From Lysobacter stagni (lineage in GTDB: Bacteria; Pseudomonadota; Gammaproteobacteria; Xanthomonadales; Xanthomonadaceae): a DNA stretch of 64,000 nucleotides. The DNA lies in the NCBI RefSeq assembly GCF_030053425.1, contig NZ_JASGBI010000001.1, positions 1,124,001 through 1,188,000 on the forward strand, read 5' to 3'. Made by a program: the position numbers and the translations under genes. The notes under the pieces were generated by a model that was not told the origin of the DNA, searched no databases, and worked only from the letters and a program-made list of their open reading frames with translations. Positions 38,732 through 48,077 of the stretch are shown here, piece by piece. The number at the start of each line of letters is the position of its first letter. The first letter of the stretch is position 1.

Positions 38732-40918
38732 ATGGATGTCTCCCACCTGCTCGACGCGCTGAATCCAGCGCAGCGCGAGGCCGTCAGCGCCCCGCCCGGT
38801 CATTACCTCGTCCTCGCTGGCGCCGGCTCCGGCAAGACGCGCGTGCTTACGCACCGCATCGCCTGGCTGAACGAGGTCCACGGCGTGCCCACCCACGGCA
38901 TCCTCGCGGTGACCTTCACCAACAAGGCCGCCGGCGAGATGCGCGCACGCGTGGACGGTCAGCTGCGCCACGGCGCGCGCGGCATGTGGATCGGCACCTT
39001 CCACGGCCTGGCCCACCGCCTGCTGCGCCTGCACTGGCAGGAGGCGAAGCTGCCGGAGGGTTTCCAGGTCCTCGATTCGGACGACCAACTGCGTCTGGTC
39101 AAGCGCGTCGTGCAGTCGCTGGAGCTGGACGAGGCGCGCTTTCCGCCGCGCCAGATCGCGTGGTGGATCAACGCGCAAAAGGACGAGGGCCGACGGCCGC
39201 ACAACATCCAGTCCGGCAGCAACGACCCCTGGGCCGACGTGATGCTCAAGTCGTACGAGGCCTACCAGGAGCGCTGCGAACGCGCCGGTCTGGTGGATTT
39301 CGCCGAACTGCTGTTGCGCGCGCACGAGCTGCTGCGCGACAACCCGGCGCTGCTGGCGCATTACCGCCACCGTTTCCGCGAAATCCTGGTCGACGAGTTC
39401 CAGGACACCAACGCCATCCAGTACGCCTTCGTGCGCGTGCTGGCCGGCGACACTGGCCACGTGTTCGTCGTCGGCGATGACGACCAGTCGATCTACGGCT
39501 GGCGCGGCGCCAAGGTCGAAAACATGCAGCGCTTCCTCAAGGATTTCCCGGACACGCGCACCATCCGTCTGGAACAGAACTACCGTTCCAGCGCCAACAT
39601 CCTGGAAGCAGCCAACGCGGTCATCGCGCACAACCCGGACCGGCTGGGCAAGAACCTGTGGACCGACAGCGGCACGGGCGAGCCGATCGACCTGTATGCC
39701 GCCTACAACGAAATGGACGAGGCGCGCTTCGTCGTGGAACGCCTGCGAGCGTGGGTGCGCGATGGCGGCAGCTACGGCGAGGTCGCCGTGCTCTATCGCA
39801 GCAACGCGCAATCGCGCGCCTTCGAAGAGGCGTTGCTGGCCGAGCAGGTGCCGTACCGCGTGTACGGCGGGCTGCGCTTCTTCGAGCGCGCGGAAATCAA
39901 GGACACGCTGGCCTATCTGCGCCTGATCGCCTCGCGCCTGGACGACGCGGCCTTCGAGCGTGCGGTCAACACGCCGACGCGCGGCATCGGCGAGCGCACG
40001 CTGGATGAGGTGCGTCGTCGCGCGCGGGCCGATGGCGTCTCCCTGTGGGAAGCCGCGCGACGCGTGGTCGGCGAGAACGGCCTGGCAGCGCGTTCGCGCA
40101 ATGCCGTGGCCGGCTTCCTCGCGCTGATCGACGACGTCGACAACGAAGTGGCTTCGATGACGCTGCCGGAGAAGATCGACCACGCGCTGATCCGTTCCGG
40201 CCTGCGCGACCACTACTTCAACGAATCGCGCGGACAGCTGGATTCGCGCGTGGACAACCTGGACGAACTCGTCTCGGTGGCGTCGCGCTTCAACCGCACC
40301 GACGAGGAAGACGCAGCGGCGATGCCCGAACTGGTCGCCTTCCTCAGCTACGCCGCGCTGGAAGCGGGCGAGGGGCAGGTCCAGTCGGGCGAGGAAGGCG
40401 TGCAGCTGATGACGCTGCACAGCGCCAAGGGACTGGAGTTTCCGCTGGTGTTCCTCGGCGGCATGGAGGAGGGCGTGTTCCCCAGTGGGCGCTCGACCGA
40501 AGAATCCGGGCGGCTGGAGGAGGAACGTCGCCTGGCCTACGTCGGCATCACGCGGGCGCGCCAGAAGCTGATACTCAGTTACGCCGAGACGCGCCGCATC
40601 CACGGCGCCGACATGTACGGCGTGCCCTCACGCTTCCTGCGCGAGATTCCCGCCGCGCTGCTGCACGAAGTCCGGCCGAAGGTGCAGGTATCGCGTCCCT
40701 ACAGTGGCGGTGTGCAACGACGCACGCTCGACCGTGGCCATGCGGCGATCGAAGCACCGGCGGTGCGGCTGGGATCGCAGGTCCGCCATGCCTCGTTCGG
40801 ACTGGGCACGGTGACCGACTACGAAGGCAGCGGCGCGCATGCGCGCGTGCAGGTGAACTTCGACGACGCCGGCAGCAAATGGCTGGTGTTGGCCTACGCC
40901 AACCTCCAGCCCGCCTGA
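38732..40918 (+). CDS. uvrD: ATP-dependent DNA helicase UvrD (helicase II)
   Basis: 728 residues, superfamily 1A 3'-5' helicase in nucleotide excision and mismatch repair. Motifs in order: Q-motif LNPAQREAV, Walker A at 30-36 (GAGSGKT), Ia VTFTNKAAGEMRARV, II LVDEFQDTN, III GDDDQSIYGWRGA, IV LEQNYRSS, V LHSAKGLEFPLVFLGG, VI RLAYVGITRAR. The C-terminal 45 residues (VRHASFGLGTVTDYEG...) form the Tudor-like domain of UvrD/PcrA. Full length for the family. Confidence 0.95.
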   Translation: MDVSHLLDALNPAQREAVSAPPGHYLVLAGAGSGKTRVLTHRIAWLNEVHGVPTHGILAVTFTNKAAGEMRARVDGQLRHGARGMWIGTFHGLAHRLLRLHWQEAKLPEGFQVLDSDDQLRLVKRVVQSLELDEARFPPRQIAWWINAQKDEGRRPHNIQSGSNDPWADVMLKSYEAYQERCERAGLVDFAELLLRAHELLRDNPALLAHYRHRFREILVDEFQDTNAIQYAFVRVLAGDTGHVFVVGDDDQSIYGWRGAKVENMQRFLKDFPDTRTIRLEQNYRSSANILEAANAVIAHNPDRLGKNLWTDSGTGEPIDLYAAYNEMDEARFVVERLRAWVRDGGSYGEVAVLYRSNAQSRAFEEALLAEQVPYRVYGGLRFFERAEIKDTLAYLRLIASRLDDAAFERAVNTPTRGIGERTLDEVRRRARADGVSLWEAARRVVGENGLAARSRNAVAGFLALIDDVDNEVASMTLPEKIDHALIRSGLRDHYFNESRGQLDSRVDNLDELVSVASRFNRTDEEDAAAMPELVAFLSYAALEAGEGQVQSGEEGVQLMTLHSAKGLEFPLVFLGGMEEGVFPSGRSTEESGRLEEERRLAYVGITRARQKLILSYAETRRIHGADMYGVPSRFLREIPAALLHEVRPKVQVSRPYSGGVQRRTLDRGHAAIEAPAVRLGSQVRHASFGLGTVTDYEGSGAHARVQVNFDDAGSKWLVLAYANLQPA

Positions 40919-40920
40919 GC

Positions 40921-41163
40921 CTATTCGCGCAGGCGAGGTGCCTCGTCCAGCGTGCCGTCGGGTAGCAATGCGACGCAGCGCTTGCGCGCGCGGTCGTACA
41001 GCACCGGCACGGGGTCCTGGAACATCGGTCGTCTCACGAACTCGAGTGTCCACTGGAAATGCTCGAGTTCCTCCAGCGTCCGCCGCTGTGCGTCGGTAAG
41101 TCCTTTGCGCAATTCGGCGGTATCGCGCATGGGCGCGGGTTTGCGTCTTTCTCGACCGGACAC
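40921..41163 (-). CDS. small hypothetical protein
   Basis: 80 residues, charged and probably soluble. LRKGLTDAQRRTLEELEHFQ and FVRRPMFQDPVPVLYD look conserved-like, and I believe similar small proteins occur in other xanthomonads, but no function can be given. The gene is convergent with uvrD with only 2 bp between stops. No motif suggests metal or DNA binding. Confidence 0.6.
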   Translation of the reverse strand: MSGRERRKPAPMRDTAELRKGLTDAQRRTLEELEHFQWTLEFVRRPMFQDPVPVLYDRARKRCVALLPDGTLDEAPRLRE

Positions 41164-41292
41164 TCCGTTTCCTCTTTCGTCACGATGGTGGCACTCGCGG
41201 ACGGCGCGGCGTTTCTATAACGGCAAGGCGCATGTGGACTTGAGCGCCGCATCGCCGATCCCCGAGCGGAGTCACGAGGCTACGAAGCGCGC

Positions 41293-42027
41293 TTACAGCG
41301 CGTCGTGAAAGACCACCCCCAAAGTGTGACGTCGACCTGAACGAATTCGGCTGACACCGTGGCGCAGGTTCACGCGGTACACACCGCGCGTACCCTGCAC
41401 GGGCCGATGGTGCACTGCGAACACGACGGCATCGCCCTGGCGCAGCGGTACGACTTCCGCGCGGGACTGCATGCGCGGCCGCTGTTCGGTCAGAACGAAT
41501 TCGCCTCCCTCGAAATCGCGCCCCGGTTGCGACAACAGCACCGCCATCTGCAGCGGAAACACGTGTTCTCCGTACAGGTCCTGGTGCAGGCAGTTGTAGT
41601 CGCCGGCGTCGTAGCGCAGCAGCAGCGGCGTTGGCCGCGTCTGGCCCGCCTCGTGGCAACGCGCGATGAACCCGGCATGCGTGTCGGGATGGCGCGTGGC
41701 GATGCCCATCGCGGCATTCCAGCGGTCGGCGATGGGCGCCAGGTGCGGGTAGACGCACGAGCGCAGCAGCGCCACGGGAGCAGGCAGGGGGTGATCGAAG
41801 TACCGGTACTCGCCGCGGCCGAACCCGTGGCGCGCCATCACCACGCGACTGCGGAATCCGTCGCGCTGATCGTAGAGCGCCGCCAGCGCCCGGCATTCCT
41901 CCGGATCCAGCAGGCCGGGAAGCTGCGCGCAGCCGTGCGCATCCAGATCGCGCGCGACACCGAGCCAGTCGATCCAAGCAATGCGTTGCGCGAGCGCTTC
42001 CAGTGACGATCGCAATACCGCGTTCAT
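41293..42027 (-). CDS. 2OG-Fe(II) oxygenase
   Basis: 244 residues with the double-stranded beta-helix of the prolyl-hydroxylase/AlkB superfamily. The iron-binding HxD is in CLHQDLYGEHVFPLQ, and a second histidine and arginine are in HHRPVQGTRGVYRVNLRHGV. It overlaps the upstream Ada-like gene by 4 nt, so it may be a DNA- or alkylation-related dioxygenase; other substrates remain possible. Start MNAVLRSS at 42027. Confidence 0.87.
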   Translation of the reverse strand: MNAVLRSSLEALAQRIAWIDWLGVARDLDAHGCAQLPGLLDPEECRALAALYDQRDGFRSRVVMARHGFGRGEYRYFDHPLPAPVALLRSCVYPHLAPIADRWNAAMGIATRHPDTHAGFIARCHEAGQTRPTPLLLRYDAGDYNCLHQDLYGEHVFPLQMAVLLSQPGRDFEGGEFVLTEQRPRMQSRAEVVPLRQGDAVVFAVHHRPVQGTRGVYRVNLRHGVSRIRSGRRHTLGVVFHDAL

Positions 42028-42767
42028 CCGCGGGCCTCGCGTGCCAGCAGTTCGCGCTTGCGCGCCACGCCCCACCGATAGCCGGACAACGCGCCGCCGC
42101 CGGCGATCACGCGGTGGCACGGCACCGCGACGGCAAGCACGTTGGCCGCGCAGGCGGCCGCGACCGCACGCGCACGACCGGGACGTCCCAGCGCACGGGC
42201 GAGCGCGCCATAGCTGACGGTCTGGCCCGGCGGAATCGTGCGCAGGTGCTCCCAGACCTCGCGCTGGAACGGCGTGCCGCGCAGGTCCAATGGGCGGGTC
42301 AGGCACCGGTGCGGCGATTCAATGCAATCGATCACTTCGGCCAATGTCTCGTGCACGCCACCCGTATCGATGGCCAGGCGCGATTCGCGTGCGCTTTGCT
42401 GCAGCGCCTGCGCCAGGCGTCCGTCGTCGTCGCCAAACAGGATCGCGCGGATCCCGGCATCGCCTTCGGCCACCAGTACGCGCCCGAGCGAGCTGTCGCC
42501 GATGGCGAAGCGCAGGCTCGGCCCGTTGGCGAAGTGGTCAGGCCGGCAACGCAGGCAGGCACGGAAGCCTGCACACTCGGCCTGTGCCGGCGACGCGTGG
42601 AAGCATACGTTCCGTAACAGGGGCCTGCGTGAGGCGCACGAAGGCCGGCAGTAGACACCGGTGGTGGCGACGGAATAGACGAAGCGTCCATCCGCGGCGG
42701 CATTGCGCGCCTGCACGTCGGCCCAGCGCGGATCGGTTTCGGTGGGGGTATCGGACCAGCGGTTCAT
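42024..42767 (-). CDS. Ada-like methyltransferase lacking the AraC domain
   Basis: 247 residues. The N-terminal Ada zinc domain has Cys40, Cys44, Cys71 and Cys74 (GVYCRPSC and ACLRC), with Cys40 aligned to the methylphosphotriester acceptor of E. coli Ada. It passes directly into the MGMT part (SLRFAIGDSSLGRVLV onward), whose acceptor is Cys217 in PCHRVI. The AraC helix-turn-helix of Ada, about 90 residues, is absent. The protein could repair both lesions but not activate genes as Ada does. Coupled to the 2OG oxygenase by a 4-nt overlap. Confidence 0.92.
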   Translation of the reverse strand: MNRWSDTPTETDPRWADVQARNAAADGRFVYSVATTGVYCRPSCASRRPLLRNVCFHASPAQAECAGFRACLRCRPDHFANGPSLRFAIGDSSLGRVLVAEGDAGIRAILFGDDDGRLAQALQQSARESRLAIDTGGVHETLAEVIDCIESPHRCLTRPLDLRGTPFQREVWEHLRTIPPGQTVSYGALARALGRPGRARAVAAACAANVLAVAVPCHRVIAGGGALSGYRWGVARKRELLAREARG

Positions 42768-42860
42768 CGCGTTCGCTCCGTGGGGAACGCGATCGACTCT
42801 AGGCGCGCGAATGCGCCGTCGATATCCGGATCGTGCGGCGCGTATGCGGCGCCGCGCGCG

Positions 42861-43151
42861 TCACCAGGTCAGCAGCTTGTACTGCACCGGCGTGATCGGA
42901 CCCTCGCCCTTGGAGCTGTCCAGGATGCCGTCGGCATCCTTGTCGACGAGGTAGTACACGGGCCCGCGCGCCGGCGTGATCTTGACCACGCGCAGCTGGC
43001 CGGCCACGTAGTACTCATCGATGGTGTCCCCGCCGCTGACCGTGTGCGAACGTACTTCGGGGTTGGTCAGTCCGGCCGTTGGATCGCCGTTGTCCATCGT
43101 CGCGCAGCCGGCCAGGAACATCGGAAGCAGGGCGGTCATCAGCGGACGCAT
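42861..43151 (-). CDS. DUF2782 lipoprotein
   Basis: 96 residues with the lipobox LPMFLAGC. The mature part reads EYYVAGQLRVVKITPARGP, with DADGILDSS as a short acidic turn. DUF2782 genes are regularly next to polA in pseudomonads and xanthomonads. The gene is divergent from polA with 107 bp between. Function unknown. Confidence 0.85.
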   Translation of the reverse strand: MRPLMTALLPMFLAGCATMDNGDPTAGLTNPEVRSHTVSGGDTIDEYYVAGQLRVVKITPARGPVYYLVDKDADGILDSSKGEGPITPVQYKLLTW

Positions 43152-43258
43152 GGCGGTCTCCAGGCCGAAGGTTTGAGGGGAATCCTGCGGACAGCATACG
43201 CGTCCGGCACGCGTGGGCGGGTGACGGCCGGCGCGGAACGGCAGCGTAGAATCCCGTC

Positions 43259-46051
43259 ATGCCGACCTCCGACACGCCCAACGCACCGCGCCGCCTCGTC
43301 CTGATCGACGGCTCCAGTTACCTCTACCGCGCCTTCCACGCGCTGCCGCCCCTGACCAACGACGCCGGCGAACCCACCGGTGCGCTCTTCGGCGTGGTGA
43401 ACATGCTGCGCGCGACGCTGAAGGAGCAGCCGGAATTCGTGGCCTTCGTGGTGGACGCCCCCGGCAAGACCTTCCGCGACGACCTCTATCCGGAGTACAA
43501 GGCCAACCGCGCCGCGATGCCCGACGACCTGCGCGCGCAGGTGCTGCCGATGTGCGAGATCGTGGAAGCGCTGGGCATCACCATCCTGCGCGTGGACGGC
43601 GTGGAGGCCGACGACGTCATCGGCACGCTGGCGGTGAACGCGGCCAAGGACGGCATCGACGTCACCATCTCCACCGGCGACAAGGATTTCGCCCAGCTGG
43701 TGCGCCCCGGCATCGTGCTGGTGAACACGATGAGCGGCAGCCGTCTGGATTCGGACGCCAGCGTGATGGACAAGTTCGGCGTGCGCGCGGACCAGATCGT
43801 CGATCTCCTGTCGCTGATGGGCGACAGCGTCGACAACATTCCCGGCGTGGAGAAGTGCGGCCCAAAAACCGCGGCGAAGTGGCTGGCCGAGTACGGCACG
43901 CTTGAGAACGTCATCGCGCATGCGGACGACATCAAGGGCAAGATCGGCGAGAACCTGCGCGCCGCACTGCCGCGGCTGCCGCTCAACCGCACGCTGACGA
44001 CCATCAAGACCGATGTCGAGCTGGACCGCGAGCCCACGGCGCTGGTGCTGCGCGAACGTCACGTCGACGACCTGCGCGGTCTGTACGCGCGGTATGGCTT
44101 CAAGCAGGCACTGCGCGAGCTCGAAGGCCCGGGCGCGGTGGTCGAGGATCACGCCAACAGCCCCACTGGTCTGCGCAACACTGCGGCCGGCCACGCCCGC
44201 ACCGGTGCGCCGGCCGAGGCGGTCGATCCGTCGCTGTCGGCGAAGGGCCAGTACGAGACGGTCCTGACGCTGGAACAGTTCGACGCATGGCTCGCGCGGC
44301 TGCGCGATTCAGGGGAATTCGCGTTCGACACCGAAACCGATTCGCTCGATCCCATGCAGGCCAGCCTGGTCGGACTGAGCTTCGCGGTCGAGGAGGGGCA
44401 CGCAGCATACCTGCCGCTCGCGCACGACTATCCGGGCGCGCCGAAGCAGCTGGACCGCACGGAAGTGCTCGCGGCGCTGGCGCCGCTGTTCGCCGATCCT
44501 GCGCGCAGGAAGGCGGGGCATCACGGCAAGTACGACCTGCATGTGCTGCGTCGCAATGGCATCGAAGTGCGCAACTACGCCGACGACACGATGCTGGAAA
44601 GCTTCGTGTACAACGCCACCGCGACGCGCCACGACATGGACTCGCTGGCCAAGCGCTACCTGGGCTACGACACCGTCCGCTACGAGGACGTGGCCGGCAA
44701 GGGCGCCAAGTCGATTCCGTTCTCGCAGGTCTCGATCGAGGACGCCACGCGTTACGCGGCCGAGGACGCCGACATCACCCTGCGCCTGCATCGCGTGCTG
44801 TCGCCGAAAGTGGAAGCCGTGCCCGGGCTGTCGCACGTGTACCGCGAGATCGAAATGCCGCTGGTCCCGGTGCTCGAGCGCATCGAAGCCAACGGCGTGC
44901 GCGTGGACGCGGACGAGCTGCGTCGCCAGTCGGCCGACCTGGGCAAGCGCATGCTGGCCGCGCAGCAGAAGGCGACCGAGCTGGCGGGCCGCACCTTCAA
45001 CCTGGATTCGCCCAAGCAGCTGGGCCAGTTGCTGTTCGACGAACTCAAGCTGCCGGCGCTGGTGAAGACGCCCTCCGGCGCGCCATCGACCAACGAAGAA
45101 GCGCTGGAAGCCATCGCCGAACACCACGAACTGCCGCGCGTGATCCTCGAGTACCGCGGCCTGGCCAAGCTGCGCAGCACCTACACCGACAAGCTGCCGG
45201 AGATGGTCAACCGCGACACGGGGCGCGTGCACACCAGTTACCACCAGGCAGGTGCGGCCACCGGGCGCCTGGCCTCCAGCGATCCGAACCTGCAGAACAT
45301 CCCCATCCGCACCGACGACGGTCGCCGCATCCGGCAGGCGTTCGTGGCGCCGGAAGGGCGCCGCATCGTTGCGTGCGACTACTCGCAGATCGAGCTGCGC
45401 ATCATGGCGCACCTGTCGCAGGACCCGGGCCTGCTGCGCGCGTTCGAGTCGGGCGCCGACATCCACCGCGCGACCGCGGCGGAAGTGTTCGGCAAGTCGA
45501 TGGACGAGGTCAGCGGCAACGAACGCCGCGCCGCCAAGGCGATCAACTTCGGACTGATGTACGGCATGGGCGCGTTCGGCCTGGCGCGGCAGCTGGGCAT
45601 TGCGCGCGGCGAGGCGCAGGACTACATCGGGCTGTACTTCAGCCGCTACCCTGGCGTGCGCGATTTCATGGAGCGAACGCGCCAGCAGGCGCGCGAGCAG
45701 GGCTACGTCGAGACGGTGTTCGGTCGGCGCCTGTACCTGGACAACATCCACGCCCGAAACGCCGGCCTGCGCGCCGGCGCCGAACGTGCCGCGATCAATG
45801 CGCCCATGCAGGGTACGGCGGCCGATATCATCAAGCGGGCGATGATCTCGATCGACGCCTGGCTGGCCGACCATGCCGACCGGGCGCTGATGGTCCTGCA
45901 GGTGCACGACGAACTGGTGTTCGAGGTGGAGACAGGGTTCGTGGATACCCTGGTGGACGGGGCCCGCGAGCGCATGTCCGCCGCCGCCGGCCTGAGGGTT
46001 CCGCTGGTGGTGGACGCTGGAGTGGGCGCAAACTGGGACGAGGCCCACTGA
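43259..46051 (+). CDS. polA: DNA polymerase I
   Basis: 930 residues. Repairs and completes DNA. The 5'-3' exonuclease occupies about 1-290 (LIDGSSYLYRAFHALPP, GDKDFAQLV). The 3'-5' exonuclease is near 340-520 (FAFDTETDSLDPM), and the polymerase spans about 540-930 with Asp707 in DYSQIELR and Asp884 in QVHDELVFEV as catalytic aspartates. Both exonuclease motifs are intact. The start MPTSDTPNAPRRLVLIDGSS fits the family. A small RNA gene follows 168 bp after the stop. Confidence 0.97.
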   Translation: MPTSDTPNAPRRLVLIDGSSYLYRAFHALPPLTNDAGEPTGALFGVVNMLRATLKEQPEFVAFVVDAPGKTFRDDLYPEYKANRAAMPDDLRAQVLPMCEIVEALGITILRVDGVEADDVIGTLAVNAAKDGIDVTISTGDKDFAQLVRPGIVLVNTMSGSRLDSDASVMDKFGVRADQIVDLLSLMGDSVDNIPGVEKCGPKTAAKWLAEYGTLENVIAHADDIKGKIGENLRAALPRLPLNRTLTTIKTDVELDREPTALVLRERHVDDLRGLYARYGFKQALRELEGPGAVVEDHANSPTGLRNTAAGHARTGAPAEAVDPSLSAKGQYETVLTLEQFDAWLARLRDSGEFAFDTETDSLDPMQASLVGLSFAVEEGHAAYLPLAHDYPGAPKQLDRTEVLAALAPLFADPARRKAGHHGKYDLHVLRRNGIEVRNYADDTMLESFVYNATATRHDMDSLAKRYLGYDTVRYEDVAGKGAKSIPFSQVSIEDATRYAAEDADITLRLHRVLSPKVEAVPGLSHVYREIEMPLVPVLERIEANGVRVDADELRRQSADLGKRMLAAQQKATELAGRTFNLDSPKQLGQLLFDELKLPALVKTPSGAPSTNEEALEAIAEHHELPRVILEYRGLAKLRSTYTDKLPEMVNRDTGRVHTSYHQAGAATGRLASSDPNLQNIPIRTDDGRRIRQAFVAPEGRRIVACDYSQIELRIMAHLSQDPGLLRAFESGADIHRATAAEVFGKSMDEVSGNERRAAKAINFGLMYGMGAFGLARQLGIARGEAQDYIGLYFSRYPGVRDFMERTRQQAREQGYVETVFGRRLYLDNIHARNAGLRAGAERAAINAPMQGTAADIIKRAMISIDAWLADHADRALMVLQVHDELVFEVETGFVDTLVDGARERMSAAAGLRVPLVVDAGVGANWDEAH

Positions 46052-46218
46052 CCGTTCGTCGGGAGTCCCCTCGGACCGGGGCCGGACCGTGGGTTCGCGA
46101 TTCAAATCTGAACGGGAATCCCGGGGGAAAACGGTTTCTCGGAATGAATCCGAACTGAATCCAACAAATTGTTAACGGGGATCTTCACGAACCATCCATG
46201 TGGGGAATGGTCATATAG

Positions 46219-46340
46219 GTCGCGACAGGTGCAACGCCTGTCGCCGATCTCTCCCTCCCCTGGAGTGATCCCGGAGCGAAGGCCCCTCCCCAGGCCCCGC
46301 TCCCCAGCCCCGCCGGCCCCCCCTGCCTGCGGGGCTTTTT
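46219..46340 (+). ncRNA. sX13: sX13-like small RNA with C-rich loops, downstream of polA
   Basis: The region folds into consecutive hairpins: GCGACAGG/CCTGTCGC (46222-46244, loop TGCAACG); CTCC/GGAG with loop CTCCCCT (46251-46265); GGCC/GGCC with loop CCTCCCCA (46281-46296); and a terminator GCCCCGC/GCGGGGC (46307-46335) followed by TTTTT. A possible -10, CATATA, lies at 46212-46217; no clear -35. The size (about 120 nt), C-rich loops and location after polA match the xanthomonad sX13 RNA, a post-transcriptional regulator; Spot 42 and ErsA occupy the same spot in other gammaproteobacteria. The assignment rests on structure and context only. Confidence 0.65.
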
Positions 46341-46372
46341 ATTGCCTGCGTTTTTTACGCAGGCAATAAAAA
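46336..46372. terminator. bidirectional terminator palindrome
   Basis: TTTTTATTGCCTGCGT and ACGCAGGCAATAAAAA are exact reverse complements separated by five T. With U-tracts on both strands this is a textbook bidirectional terminator. Its first T-run doubles as the U-tract of the sRNA terminator just upstream. Confidence 0.9.
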
Positions 46373-46400
46373 CCCAAAGTTTCGCGTCGCGAAACTTCGG
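46373..46400. repeat. perfect palindrome centred in AAGTTTCGCG
   Basis: AAGTTTCGCG and CGCGAAACTT (46377-46397) flank a single central T, and the outer CCC/GGG extends the stem after one mismatch. It could be a third hairpin in the terminator array or a protein-binding operator. Another hairpin, GCCCCCTT/AAGGGGGC, lies at 46438-46456, and the rest up to the DUF421 start shows nothing recognisable. Confidence 0.75.
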
Positions 46401-46563
46401 GCCCCACTATGCGCCCCCGATCCCCCGGCTGCCGCCCGCCCCCTTACCAAGGGGGCTATGGCCTCCGGTGAGGTTGCAGTTGGGTTGCCCACGACGCGGC
46501 GAGCTTCAACGCGACCGCGACCGCATCGCGCAGAATCTCTCCTCCAACACACCGGGAAGCGCC

Positions 46564-47055
46564 ATGTTCGAGATGTCGATGCCGTGGTGGGAGTTCATGC
46601 TGCGCGCGGTGGTGGTCTACGTGGTGCTGCTGGCGATGATCCGGTTGTCGGGCAAACGCACGATGGGGCAGTTCACGGCGTTCGACATGCTGCTGATCGT
46701 GCTGCTGGGCAACGCGGTGCAGAACGCGCTGCTCGGCAAGGACACCTCGATGACCGGCGGGCTGCTGCTGGCGGCGACGCTGATGGTGCTGAACTGGACC
46801 GTGGGTTTCCTGACCGCGCGCAGTCACAAGGCCGAGCGACTGCTCGAAGGGGCGCCGGTGGTGCTCGCGCGCAACGGGCACATCTACCGCGACGTGCTGC
46901 GTCGCGAGCTCGTCAGTCGCGACGACTTCGCCAAGTCCATGCGCGAGGCCGGTTGCAGCGAGGTCGATCGCATCCACCTGGCGCTGCTGGAAACCAACGG
47001 CCACATCACCATCCTCCTGCGCGATCCGCCCAAGGGCGGAGACGAAGGCGTGTGA
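46564..47055 (+). CDS. DUF421/YetF family membrane protein
   Basis: 163 residues with three membrane helices in the first 85. The family core SGKRTMGQFTAFDMLLIVLL is present, followed by LEGAPVVLARNGHIYRDVLR and the C-terminal beta-rich domain with EVDRIHLALLETNGHITILL. DUF421 proteins are widespread inner-membrane proteins of unknown role. The ATG at 46564 begins the first hydrophobic segment. Confidence 0.88.
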   Translation: MFEMSMPWWEFMLRAVVVYVVLLAMIRLSGKRTMGQFTAFDMLLIVLLGNAVQNALLGKDTSMTGGLLLAATLMVLNWTVGFLTARSHKAERLLEGAPVVLARNGHIYRDVLRRELVSRDDFAKSMREAGCSEVDRIHLALLETNGHITILLRDPPKGGDEGV

Positions 47056-47061
47056 TCGCGC

Positions 47062-47991
47062 TCAGCCCAGTTCGGTGAGCCAGTCGCGCGGGCGCAGATG
47101 GTCGGCCAGGCGTGCCTCGTCGCTGCCGTCTTCGGGCGCGTAGCCGTATTCCCAGCGCACCAGCGGGGGCAGGCTCATCAGGATCGATTCCGTGCGTCCG
47201 CCCGATTGAAGACCGAACAGCGTGCCGCGGTCGAACACCAGGTTGAACTCCACGTAGCGGCCGCGCCGGTACAACTGGAACTGACGCTCGCGATCGCCGT
47301 AGGGGGCATCCTTGCGGCGTTCGACGATGGGCAGGTAGGCATCCAGGAAACCATCGCCGACGGCACGCAGGTAGTCGAAATCCTTCGTTGCGTCCTCGTG
47401 CAGATCGTCGAAGAACAGCCCGCCGACGCCGCGCGTCTCGTTGCGGTGCTTGAGGAAGAAGTATTCGTCGCACCAGTGCTTGTGCTTCTCGTAGCGCTCT
47501 TGGCCGCCGAACGGTTCGCACAACGCGCGTGCGGTGCGGTGCCAGTGCAGCACGTCTTCGTCGACCGGATAGAACGGCGTGAGATCGAAGCCACCGCCGA
47601 ACCACCACGCCACGGTTTCGCCATCGCGGATCGCGCGGAAATGACGCACGTTGGCGTGCGTGGTCGGTACGTGCGGATTGCGCGGATGGAACACCAGGGA
47701 CACGCCCACCGCGCGCCATGATGCGCCGGCCAGCTCCGGCCGGGCCGCGGTCGCCGACGGCGGTAGTTTCGTGCCCGATACATCGGAGAACCCGATGCCC
47801 GCCTGTTCGAACACCGCGCCGTCGCGAAGTACGCGCGTGCGCCCGCCGCCGCCTTCGGCACGCTGCCACAAGTCCTCGCGGAAGCGCGCGACGCCATCGG
47901 CGGCCTCGATCGCGCCGCAGATGCGGTCCTGCAGACCCGTGAGATAGGCGCGGACGTCGTCGAAGCCGGGGGCGGGTTCGGTCATGTTCAC
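47062..47991 (-). CDS. hemF: oxygen-dependent coproporphyrinogen-III oxidase
   Basis: 309 residues. Converts coproporphyrinogen III to protoporphyrinogen IX with oxygen in haem synthesis. Signature regions: [73 protein letters not shown] and [15 protein letters not shown]. Full length for HemF. Start at 47991 or the second ATG at 47985. Divergent from the DUF3300 gene and tail to tail with the DUF421 gene. Confidence 0.97.
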   Translation of the reverse strand: MNMTEPAPGFDDVRAYLTGLQDRICGAIEAADGVARFREDLWQRAEGGGGRTRVLRDGAVFEQAGIGFSDVSGTKLPPSATAARPELAGASWRAVGVSLVFHPRNPHVPTTHANVRHFRAIRDGETVAWWFGGGFDLTPFYPVDEDVLHWHRTARALCEPFGGQERYEKHKHWCDEYFFLKHRNETRGVGGLFFDDLHEDATKDFDYLRAVGDGFLDAYLPIVERRKDAPYGDRERQFQLYRRGRYVEFNLVFDRGTLFGLQSGGRTESILMSLPPLVRWEYGYAPEDGSDEARLADHLRPRDWLTELG

Positions 47992-48077
47992 AGGAACTTG
48001 GCGGGGATGGCGCGCATGATACCCGCCGCCCGTTCAGGAGCCGTCGCGTCGGCCACCGCGGGCAATGGAGAGAGGCC

